From NCBI RefSeq assembly GCF_030269765.1, contig NZ_BSTX01000001.1, positions 1,911,472 through 1,975,471 on the forward strand: 64,000 nt of DNA. The letters are read 5' to 3'. The notes beneath the pieces are model-generated. The model ran no database searches, was not told the origin of the DNA, and saw only the letters and a program-made list of their open reading frames with translations. This document shows, one piece after another, positions 53,107 through 59,961 of this stretch. The first letter of the stretch is position 1, and each line of letters begins with the position of its first letter. Origin of the DNA: Actinorhabdospora filicis (lineage in GTDB: Bacteria; Actinomycetota; Actinomycetes; Mycobacteriales; Micromonosporaceae). The translations under genes were made by a program, and so were the position numbers.

Positions 53107-53874
53107 TCACTTCCAGTGGAAGACGCCCACATGGTCGGTGTGGAACCAGTGCAGCAGCTTCTCCGCCGACTCGGTGACCGCCTCGTCGGTGGTGTCGATG
53201 GTGATCATCGTGACGATCACGTACGTCTTGACCACATCGATGCTGCCACCGGTGAGGACGGCGTCGCCGGTGAGCCCGTCGGGCTGGAAGGCGAAGGCCG
53301 ACCAGTCGAACTCGGCCGCGGCGGTCTCGGCCGCACTCTGGCTGGCGAAGACCAGGACCTGCTCGGAGACGACGGCGTGCCCGTCGCTGGAGCGGTAGGC
53401 GCCCTCGACGCGGTAGGTGCAGCCGAGGGACACCAGGCGGTCGTTGTCGGCGCTGAAGAGGGCGGCCCGGCGGCAGTCGGGGTGGTCCCAGTCGCCGGTG
53501 TGGGTGGCCGAGGCGGTGGTCTCGCCCAGGCGGAAGTCCCAGTCGCCGTCGTAGAGCTCACCGGCGTGGACGCGCTGCTCGAACGGGGGCGGCGGGACGG
53601 CCTCCAGCTGCGTCGAGGCGTCCCCGGCGTGGTCGTGGGGGGCGTCGGTGAGCAGGTAGGAGCCGACGGCGGCGACCCCGGCCATCAGGATCAGCGCGAA
53701 CACCGCGAGCACGACCAGCGGGCCGCGCGTGCGCGGAGGTTCGGGGTCCCAGGGACGCGGCTCGCCGACGGCGGCGGGCAGCGCCGGCTGCTCGGCGGTG
53801 AAGCCGGGCTCGCCGGGCGCGAGCATCTCCGGGGCGCCGTCGGGACGGCGCCCCAGGCCCTGCTGATCGCTCAC
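53107..53874 (-). CDS. Membrane-anchored relative of the lipoprotein family
   Basis: 255 residues: a ~50-residue Pro/Glu-rich cytoplasmic tail, one membrane helix (about 53-75, LVVLAVFALILMAGVAAVGS), a His/Asp-containing linker, and an outer domain with DCRRAALFSADNDRLVSLGC and a C-terminal VIVTMITIDTTDEAVTESAE. The two cysteines and the helix order match the four lipoproteins downstream, so this appears to be the same domain on a different anchor. GTG at 53874 follows GAGGGA. Function unknown. Confidence 0.72.
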   Translation of the reverse strand: MSDQQGLGRRPDGAPEMLAPGEPGFTAEQPALPAAVGEPRPWDPEPPRTRGPLVVLAVFALILMAGVAAVGSYLLTDAPHDHAGDASTQLEAVPPPPFEQRVHAGELYDGDWDFRLGETTASATHTGDWDHPDCRRAALFSADNDRLVSLGCTYRVEGAYRSSDGHAVVSEQVLVFASQSAAETAAAEFDWSAFAFQPDGLTGDAVLTGGSIDVVKTYVIVTMITIDTTDEAVTESAEKLLHWFHTDHVGVFHWK

Positions 53875-53912
53875 GGCGGCTCCCTCGCTCGCGGTAAGCC
53901 CCTATTCCACCA

Positions 53913-54048
53913 CGATCAGGACGTGACGTCCCCGCCGGTGACCCGTGGGTGAAGCGCCAGAACACCACCCCGGGCCCCGACGATCAGGACGTGACGTCCC
54001 CGCCGGTGACCCGTGGGTGAAGCGCCAGAACACCACCCCGGGCCCCGA
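53913..54048. repeat. Two-copy 68-bp tandem repeat derived from the ABC permease 3' end
   Basis: Identical units at 53913-53980 and 53981-54048. Each begins with the same bases as the true 3' end of the permease gene that follows at 54049 (the codons for KDVTS and stop, then the RFTR-encoding bases), with an 11-bp insertion in the copied version. The units thus look like duplicated gene ends placed downstream of the real one. Confidence 0.85.
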
Positions 54049-54051
54049 CGA

Positions 54052-54927
54052 TCAGGACGTGACGTCCTTGCGGGTGAAGCGCCAGAACGCCGCCGAGGCG
54101 AAGACCGCGCCGTAGACCAGGGCCACCACGATGCCGCGGACCATGTCGTCGGTCTGCGCCTCCGGTGACAGCAACCCCAGCCACGCCGTCGTATAGCGGG
54201 TCGGCAGCACGTCGCGGAGGTCGCCGAGGGCGGTCACCGCGTCCAGGATGTTGGACACGATGTACAGCAGCACCGCCCCGCCGACCGCGCCCAGCGGCGC
54301 GTCGGTGAGCACCGACAGCAGGAACGCCAGTCCGGCGACCACCATCAACGTCACCGTGAGGTACCCGGCGACGGCCAGGACGCGCCAGATCGCCTCCGGG
54401 GACGCCACCTCGCCCCCGAGGGGCGCGCGCAGCGGCCCCCAGCCGTAGACGATGCCGCCGACCAGCAACGACATGCCGGTCAGGACCGTCATCGCCAGGA
54501 CGCAGTAGGCCAGCGCCACCGCGAGCTTCACCGACAGCAGCCGCCCGCGCGGCACGGGGACGGCCAGGAGGTAGCGCAGGCTCCCCCAGCTCGCCTCGCC
54601 CGCGACGGTGTCGCCGCAGAACATCGCGAAGACCACGACCATCAGGAAGGTGGAGCTGACCAGCATCGCGAACAGGGTGAAGTTGGCGGCCCCGGCGGTG
54701 CCGAGGTCGGCCATCGCGGCGAAGCTGCCGTCGTTGCCGCCGGACTCGCCGTCCCCGCCGATCTTGAAGGCGAGCAGCAGGACGACCGGCAGCAGGGCCA
54801 GCAGCGCCAGCGTCCACTGGGTGCGGCGGCGGGTGAGCTGGCGGCGGAACTCGGTGCCGAAGGTGAGGGTGCGGCCGGGGCTGTACCCGGCCGCGCCTCC
54901 GTCGGCCCGCGCGGTGGTGACGGTCAT
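54052..54927 (-). CDS. ABC-2 permease partnering the hydrolase-ABC fusion
   Basis: 291 residues with about six membrane helices; FCGDTVAGEASWGSLRYLLA and VPRGRLLSVKLAVALAYCVL are the conserved ABC-2 exporter elements (bacitracin/gliding type). The ATG at 54927 overlaps the stop of the fusion gene upstream (ATGA), which provides the ATPase domain. Together they would make an exporter. The gene's own 3' end is duplicated twice just downstream. Confidence 0.88.
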   Translation of the reverse strand: MTVTTARADGGAAGYSPGRTLTFGTEFRRQLTRRRTQWTLALLALLPVVLLLAFKIGGDGESGGNDGSFAAMADLGTAGAANFTLFAMLVSSTFLMVVVFAMFCGDTVAGEASWGSLRYLLAVPVPRGRLLSVKLAVALAYCVLAMTVLTGMSLLVGGIVYGWGPLRAPLGGEVASPEAIWRVLAVAGYLTVTLMVVAGLAFLLSVLTDAPLGAVGGAVLLYIVSNILDAVTALGDLRDVLPTRYTTAWLGLLSPEAQTDDMVRGIVVALVYGAVFASAAFWRFTRKDVTS

Positions 54928-57464
54928 GAGTCCTTCCCCACGTTCTCCACGAGATTCAGGAACGCGTCCTCAAGGCGCGCCCCGGTGCCGGTGCCGATCA
55001 CGTCGGCGACCTCGCCGGCGCCCACGACGCGGCCGCGGCTCATCACCACGACGTGCGTGCAGGTCTGCTCGACCTCGGCCAGCAGGTGCGAGGACACCAG
55101 CACCGCCCGGCCGTCGCGCGCGTACTCGTGGAGCACGCGCCGCATCTCGGCGATCTGCGGCGGGTCGAGCCCGTCGGTCGGCTCGTCGAGGACCAGCAGC
55201 TCCGGCAGGCCGAGCATGGCCTGCGCGATCGCCACCCGCTGCTTCATGCCGTGCGAGTAGGTGCGGACCTTGCGGTGGATGCGCTCCCCCAGGTCGGCGA
55301 TCTTGATGACCTCGTCGAGGTGCGCCTCCTCGATGGGACGCCCCGTCGCGCGCCAGAACAGGCGCAGGTTGTCCACCCCCGACAGGTGCGGCAGCAGGCC
55401 CGGGCCCTCGACGAGCGCGCCCAGCCGCGACAGCACCGGCGCGCCCGGCGTGACCTGGTGCCCGAACACCGTCAGCGAGCCCGAGGTGGGTTGCAGCAGG
55501 CCCATCAGGGTCCGCAGGGTCGTGGTCTTGCCCGCGCCGTTGGGGCCGAGCAGGCCCACGACCTGGCCGCGCTCGACGCGGAAGTCCACGCCGTCGACGG
55601 CCACGAACCCGTCCTTGTACGTCTTGCGCAGGCCCGCCACGACCAGCGGCGTCTCCGCGTCGGCCTCCACCAGGTTCCGCACCCGGCGGCGGGCCCGGTA
55701 GCGGACCGTCAGCCACGCGATGAGGATGCCCGCCGGGATCGCCACCAGGACGACCACCAGCGCGATCTGCCAGATCGCGTCCTCGCTGGGCAGCAGCGAA
55801 GCCGTCACCGTCGGCGCGGTCACCGGCCCGTCCACCACGACGGTGTAGGTCACCGGCTCGACGGGGTTGGCGTAGGCCTGGTCGGCGGTGGCGATGACGA
55901 CGCGCAGGCGGTGCCCGGCGTCGAAGCGCTGCGCGATGCCCGGCAGCCGCACCTCGATCGGCTGCGCCTGCGCGATGTCGGTGGCCAGCCCCGTCAGCTT
56001 CACCGGCGCGATCAGCCCGTTCGGGAGGGTCGGGTTGCCGTTGTCCGGGACGTCGTAGAGCTTGACGAACAGGGTCGCCTCACCCGTCGGGGACGCCGCC
56101 TTGATCCGGACGGTCGGCGCGCCGGTGATCTCCAGCGGCGCGCTCAGCGGCTCCGACTCGTAGGCCGCGAACTGCCCCGGCAGGTCCAGCCCCACCCCGG
56201 CGCTGCCCGCCAGCGAGGCCAGCGATCCCAGCGACGGCAGCGAACTGATGGCCGCCGGGGTCCCGTTCGGCGGGCTCGCGATCGCCTGCGGCCGGCCCGC
56301 CAGGTCCACCTTCTGGCTCGACGCGCCCGACAGCCCCGAGTAGGAGTCGGCCTTGTAGCCCAGGGTCGACATGTCCAGCTGCTGGTTGCGGATGCCCGTC
56401 ACCGTCGAATAGGTGAAGGAGCCGCCCGGGGCATCGCCCTCCTTCTTCAGGTAGTGCGCCAGCCACTGCCCGGTGAGCAGCTCCACCCGGTTCCGGTCGG
56501 CCTCGGCGCCCTGCGCGTCATGCCCACCCGAATACCAGGCGACCCGCACCGGCGCACCCGTGATGCCCCTCGCGTTCGCGTCGGCCTGGTCGAGACCGAA
56601 GAGCGTGTCGGCCTCGCCCTGCACCAGCAGCGTCGGGGCCGAGATGCGGTCCAGGACCGACTTCGGGCTCGCCTTCGCCATCACCGCGCGCGCCTCGTCG
56701 TCCAGCTCACCACTGGCCACGATCCGCTGGTAGACGGCGCAGATGTCGGCCGCCCACCGCCCGCACGCCGGGTTCGGCGTCGGGCCCCGCCCCATGCCGG
56801 TGGCGAAGAACAGGCCCGCCCACGACTTCTTCAGGACACCCTGGTGCGGCTCGCCGACCCCGAACGGTCCCGGGTCGTCGGTGACCACGTTGTTCGGGAA
56901 CAGCGAGGCGGCCAGGTCGTTCCAGGTGATCTGCGGGACGATGGCGTCCACCCGCTGGTCGTAACCGGCCAGCAGCAGCGACAGCGCGCCCCCGTAGGAC
57001 CCGCCGACGGCCGCCACCCGCGGGTCGCCCGCGCGGTCCAGCTCGACCTCCGAGCGCCGCGACAGCCAGTCCAGCAGCGCCCGCGCGTCGTTGACCTCGT
57101 AGTCGGGCTGGTTCAGGTGCACCTCACCGCCGGAGTTCCCGAAACCCCGCGCGGTGTACGCCAGCACGACGTACCCCTGCCCGGCCAGCTTCTCCGCCGA
57201 CTCGCGCACCGAGTCCTTCGTCCCCCCGAAACCGTGCGCCAGCAGCACCGCCGGCGCCGGCGTCGACGCGGGCACGTACAGCGTCGTGTCCAGCTCGACC
57301 GGCTCATCGCGCCCCGGCCCCGACAGGACCGTCAGCCTCGCGTCCTCGGTGGTGTGCCCCGGCGGCGCCGTCACCGCCTGCCACACCACCCCGCCGCCCG
57401 CCACGAGGAGCAGCACGATCGCGGTGATCACCCATCCGCGCCGTTTCGCCAGCCATGTCCGCAT
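54924..57464 (-). CDS. Extracellular serine hydrolase fused to an ABC ATPase
   Basis: 846 residues in one frame. A membrane helix (11-33) leads to an outer alpha/beta-hydrolase of the X-Pro dipeptidyl-peptidase/CocE (S15) type: nucleophile Ser156 in GGSYGG, Asp286 in QGEADTLF, His315 in GGHDAQG, then a jelly-roll-like C-terminal part (about 380-550). A second membrane helix (564-586) returns to the cytoplasm, where a full ABC ATPase follows: Walker A GPNGAGKTT (640-648), signature YSHGMKQRV (736-744), Walker B LLVLDEP (756-762). The permease is the next gene. The protein probably couples export with hydrolysis of a peptide or ester outside the cell; the coupling is inference. Confidence 0.88.
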   Translation of the reverse strand: MRTWLAKRRGWVITAIVLLLVAGGGVVWQAVTAPPGHTTEDARLTVLSGPGRDEPVELDTTLYVPASTPAPAVLLAHGFGGTKDSVRESAEKLAGQGYVVLAYTARGFGNSGGEVHLNQPDYEVNDARALLDWLSRRSEVELDRAGDPRVAAVGGSYGGALSLLLAGYDQRVDAIVPQITWNDLAASLFPNNVVTDDPGPFGVGEPHQGVLKKSWAGLFFATGMGRGPTPNPACGRWAADICAVYQRIVASGELDDEARAVMAKASPKSVLDRISAPTLLVQGEADTLFGLDQADANARGITGAPVRVAWYSGGHDAQGAEADRNRVELLTGQWLAHYLKKEGDAPGGSFTYSTVTGIRNQQLDMSTLGYKADSYSGLSGASSQKVDLAGRPQAIASPPNGTPAAISSLPSLGSLASLAGSAGVGLDLPGQFAAYESEPLSAPLEITGAPTVRIKAASPTGEATLFVKLYDVPDNGNPTLPNGLIAPVKLTGLATDIAQAQPIEVRLPGIAQRFDAGHRLRVVIATADQAYANPVEPVTYTVVVDGPVTAPTVTASLLPSEDAIWQIALVVVLVAIPAGILIAWLTVRYRARRRVRNLVEADAETPLVVAGLRKTYKDGFVAVDGVDFRVERGQVVGLLGPNGAGKTTTLRTLMGLLQPTSGSLTVFGHQVTPGAPVLSRLGALVEGPGLLPHLSGVDNLRLFWRATGRPIEEAHLDEVIKIADLGERIHRKVRTYSHGMKQRVAIAQAMLGLPELLVLDEPTDGLDPPQIAEMRRVLHEYARDGRAVLVSSHLLAEVEQTCTHVVVMSRGRVVGAGEVADVIGTGTGARLEDAFLNLVENVGKDS

Positions 57465-57557
57465 GACGGGAAGGGTACGGCCGGGAACGATTTTCGCGTG
57501 GACGGTCTCAGCGACGTCTCAGGGTGTCGCCGCGCGATGCCGTCCCGAAACCCCGCC

Positions 57558-58259
57558 TCACGACCGCGCCACCAGCAACGCCACCCCCGCGAACTGCGAG
57601 ATGTAGGCCGCCACCGTGAACGCGTGGAAGACCTCGTGGAACCCGAACCACCGCGGCGAGGGATCCGGCCGCCGCAACCCGTACACCAGCCCCCCGAGGC
57701 TGTACAGGATCCCGCCCCCGAAGACCAGCACACTCGACAGCACCCCGGCCCCCGGCAGCAACTGCGGCAGGAAGAAAACGGCCGTCCACCCCAGCGCCAC
57801 GTACAAGGACGTGTAGAGCCAGCGAGGCGCACCGATCCACACGACCCGGAACACAACCCCCGCGACCGCCCCACCCCAGATGATCGCCAGGAGCAGGATC
57901 CGCGCCCCACCCGACAACGCCAGCACCGCGAACGGCGTGTACGTCCCCGCGATGATCAGGTAGATGTTCGCGTGATCGGCCCGCCGCAGAGCCTCACCCG
58001 TCCGAGGACGAACCGTGGCCCGGTGATACCACCCCGACACACCGAACAAACTCGCCGACGTCAGCACATAGATCGCCGACGAAACCCGCGCCGCCACCGT
58101 CGGCCCCAACGCGACCAGAAAAAGCCCCGCCACCAGCACCGCCGGAAACGTCAGGGCGTGAAGAGCACCCCGCCACCGCGGCTTCGCCTCGACCGGCCCG
58201 GCCGCATCGGACACATCGGCCACGTCCGTCACCCGCGTCACCTGCGTTACCTGAGCCAT
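57558..58259 (-). CDS. Haemolysin III/PAQR-family membrane protein
   Basis: 233 residues with seven membrane helices of the HlyIII (YqfA, PAQR) family. The metal-site motifs are present: SGWYHR, ADHANIYLIIAGTYTPF and FHEVFHAF. Members are putative hydrolases or lipid-homeostasis proteins; the true activity in bacteria is unclear. ATG at 58259 follows AGGAGG by nine bases. An operator-like palindrome lies 23-42 bp upstream. Confidence 0.9.
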   Translation of the reverse strand: MAQVTQVTRVTDVADVSDAAGPVEAKPRWRGALHALTFPAVLVAGLFLVALGPTVAARVSSAIYVLTSASLFGVSGWYHRATVRPRTGEALRRADHANIYLIIAGTYTPFAVLALSGGARILLLAIIWGGAVAGVVFRVVWIGAPRWLYTSLYVALGWTAVFFLPQLLPGAGVLSSVLVFGGGILYSLGGLVYGLRRPDPSPRWFGFHEVFHAFTVAAYISQFAGVALLVARS

Positions 58260-58281
58260 GGTGGGACCACCTCCTGAGACA

Positions 58282-58301
58282 AACCTACGCGATCGTAGGT
58301 T
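58282..58301. promoter_or_regulatory. Palindromic operator candidate upstream of hlyIII
   Basis: AACCTACG-CGAT-CGTAGGTT, perfect 8-bp arms, followed at once by a second palindrome ACTCATGAGT (58302-58311). The 20-bp size and symmetry suit a TetR-type dimer. It lies between hlyIII and the divergent lipoprotein gene. Confidence 0.55.
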
Positions 58302-58466
58302 ACTCATGAGTAGGGGTGCGATGTGTCCGCCATCTCAGTGAATGCGCTTTCTAGACTGCGCTGATCTTGCGGATCCGCGCCACACCACGCCCGGACCACG
58401 TCGTCCGGCGCAAGGAAGAACGCGGCCCCGGGAACCCCCAACTGGCTAGCCCCAGAACGGAACGAA

Positions 58467-58991
58467 ATGCGAATCACCCCGACGGCGGAACCGAAGAAGA
58501 TGGCCAAGACCATCCTGACCGCCGCCACCGCAACGGCAGCGGCAACCCTCCTCCTCACCGCCTGCGGCACAGGCGACCCCAAAAACCCGGCAGCCCCCGC
58601 ACCACCCCAAGAACCCAGCACGAAAGCCACCGACCTCACCGAAGAACAGTGGAACGCCTACCGCGACACCGCCGAACGCAAACTCCCCGCCACCGACGAA
58701 CAAGCCCTCTGGAAAGGCACCGTCGGCGGCGGCACCGACTACGCCTCGGAGACCACGTTCCCGAAAGGCGGATATGTACTCGATCTCGTCTGCGTAGGCG
58801 AAGGCGAGGCGTACATCGAACTCACACTGGCATCGGCGGCGGTAACGACATCGGTGCCCTGCTCCACGGCGGGAATCGTCACGTCGAAGGACCTGACGGT
58901 GGAAAAAGCGGGCGGCCTGAAGGTCAGCGGCGGAAAGACGACCGAAGGACGCGGAAAGAACGTACTGGTGGGACGACTGACCGAGAAGTAA
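58467..58991 (+). CDS. Small secreted lipoprotein
   Basis: 174 residues (or 163 from the Met at codon 12). Signal peptide and lipobox LLLTACG, a Pro/Ala-rich linker, then a domain ending in KDLTVEKAGGLKVSGGKTTE and VLVGRLTEK, built of alternating strands. Two further cysteines (LVCVGEG, VPCSTAG) may form a disulfide. No known family recognised. It borders the long non-coding hairpin region. Confidence 0.7.
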   Translation: MRITPTAEPKKMAKTILTAATATAAATLLLTACGTGDPKNPAAPAPPQEPSTKATDLTEEQWNAYRDTAERKLPATDEQALWKGTVGGGTDYASETTFPKGGYVLDLVCVGEGEAYIELTLASAAVTTSVPCSTAGIVTSKDLTVEKAGGLKVSGGKTTEGRGKNVLVGRLTEK

Positions 58992-59281
58992 GCGCAAGCC
59001 AAGGAAACTGAGCCGGGCATGGTGACTGGCGGTCAACGGGGTCAAAACCCGGGCAACAGACAAGCTGGTTGTTTGAGAGCCCGCGAGGTGACTGGCGGGC
59101 AACGGGGTCAAAACCCGGGCGAGGACAAAAGCTCGTTGCAGTAGAGCCGGACCGGGACGGCCCGCAAGCCGCAAAACTGAGCCGGGCCAGAAGACGAGCA
59201 GACGCGCAAGAAAGCCCTCTCGGGGTAGGAGAGGTGGATCCTCCGTCGGTCGGCCAGACGTGGTTTCAGAACGAGGGTTCT
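58992..59281. repeat. Non-coding block with two interleaved direct-repeat pairs
   Basis: No gene on either strand. Motif B (GGTGACTGGCGG, one variable base, then CAACGGGGTCAAAACCCGGGC) occurs at 59021-59053 and 59088-59120. Motif A (GCAAGCC, four variable bases, AACTGAGCCGGGC) occurs at about 58995-59018 and 59164-59187, flanking the B pair. Each B copy contains a hairpin CGGGG/CCCG. A CCTCTC/GAGAGG hairpin follows near 59216-59234. Possibly a structured RNA or a degenerate mobile repeat. Confidence 0.5.
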
Positions 59282-59318
59282 CGGGGTGTCAAGCCGCGTT
59301 CTTTGGCTTGACACCCCG
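59282..59318. terminator. 14-bp perfect hairpin
   Basis: CGGGGTGTCAAGCC pairs perfectly with GGCTTGACACCCCG around a 9-nt loop; outside it AACGAGG and CCTCGTT extend the fold after a small internal loop. It could terminate rightward transcription of the preceding block or be part of the structured element. Confidence 0.55.
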
Positions 59319-59344
59319 GGGTTCCTCGTTCAGCGTCGTACCAG

Positions 59345-59700
59345 CCGGCCAGAGGAGGAGACGCCTCCCGAGAGAGGCCCAGGTCCAGGACAGCGTCCTG
59401 GTCGGGGACGAGGGCTGAAAGCCCAGGCCAGACGGCGACCGTCAAATAGCGCCGATGCAGGGAATCGAAAGCGGCCGATCCGTGGGGGGGAGACGGCGAC
59501 GGTGTCATAGCCGCAACGCCGTGGATGCATAGCGGGCGGACGATCCGCGGGGCGCCAGACCAGAAGCGCGACAAGCCACAACAGGCGTCGGAAACATACG
59601 ACCCCCGGGCTGGGGATGCCCGCTGAGACCAGGTGAAACGGCCTCGGGTGATGGGTAACGGCCGCACCGCTCGCGCTGCCCGCACGTGGTAGTGAGGCTG
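59345..59700. ncRNA. Hairpin-dense non-coding segment, possible structured RNA
   Basis: Contains a run of short perfect hairpins with few bases between them: GGAGG/CCTCC, AGGAC-AGC-GTCCT, GGGCT-GAA-AGCCC (59412-59424), GACGG-CGA-CCGTC (59431-59443), ACGGCG/CGCCGT, GCGGA-CGA-TCCGC, GGGC/GCCC and CGGCC/GGCCG. Three have the same kind of purine-rich triloop. No coding signal is convincing. Strand is not determinable. It is listed as possible RNA only because the hairpin density is hard to explain otherwise. Confidence 0.35.
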
Positions 59701-59900
59701 GCGCGGGGTGAGGCGGGGTGAGGCGGGGTGAGGCGGGGTGAGGCGGGGTGAGGCGGGGTGAGGCGGGGTGAGGCGGGGTGAGGCGGGGTGAGGCGGGGTG
59801 AGGCGGGGTGAGGCGGGGTGAGGCGGGGTGAGGCGGGGCGAGGCGGGGCGAGGCGGGGCGAGGCGGGGTGAGGCAAGGCGAGGCGGGGTGAGGCAAGGCG
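59701..59900. repeat. 10-bp minisatellite (about 19 units)
   Basis: Head-to-tail copies of AGGCGGGGTG: twelve consecutive perfect units from 59711 to 59830, then variants (AGGCGGGGCG, AGGCAAGGCG) to about 59900. G-rich on the plus strand, so G-quadruplex formation is possible. It ends 62 bp upstream of the Cdc48-like gene. Confidence 0.95.
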
Positions 59901-59961
59901 AGGCAGCGCAAGCCGAAGCCAGCCCCCCACCCCCCAAGCCCACCCCCACTACTCTTCACCT

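Noticed and set aside
55053..58277. 1074-codon open frame on the plus strand
   Set aside because: Antisense to the hydrolase-ABC fusion and hlyIII, both of which have clear motifs; the product is Arg/His/Gln-rich and not protein-like.
58992..59700. Group II intron or retron remnant
   Set aside because: No domain V-like hairpin, no intron boundary sequences and no reverse-transcriptase frame were found.
59701..59900. CRISPR array
   Set aside because: Units are 10 bp, directly adjacent and without spacers; no cas genes are present.
59266..59949. 227- and 209-codon minus-strand frames
   Set aside because: They read through the 10-bp minisatellite as Pro/Arg/Leu repeats and have no start signals or recognisable domains.
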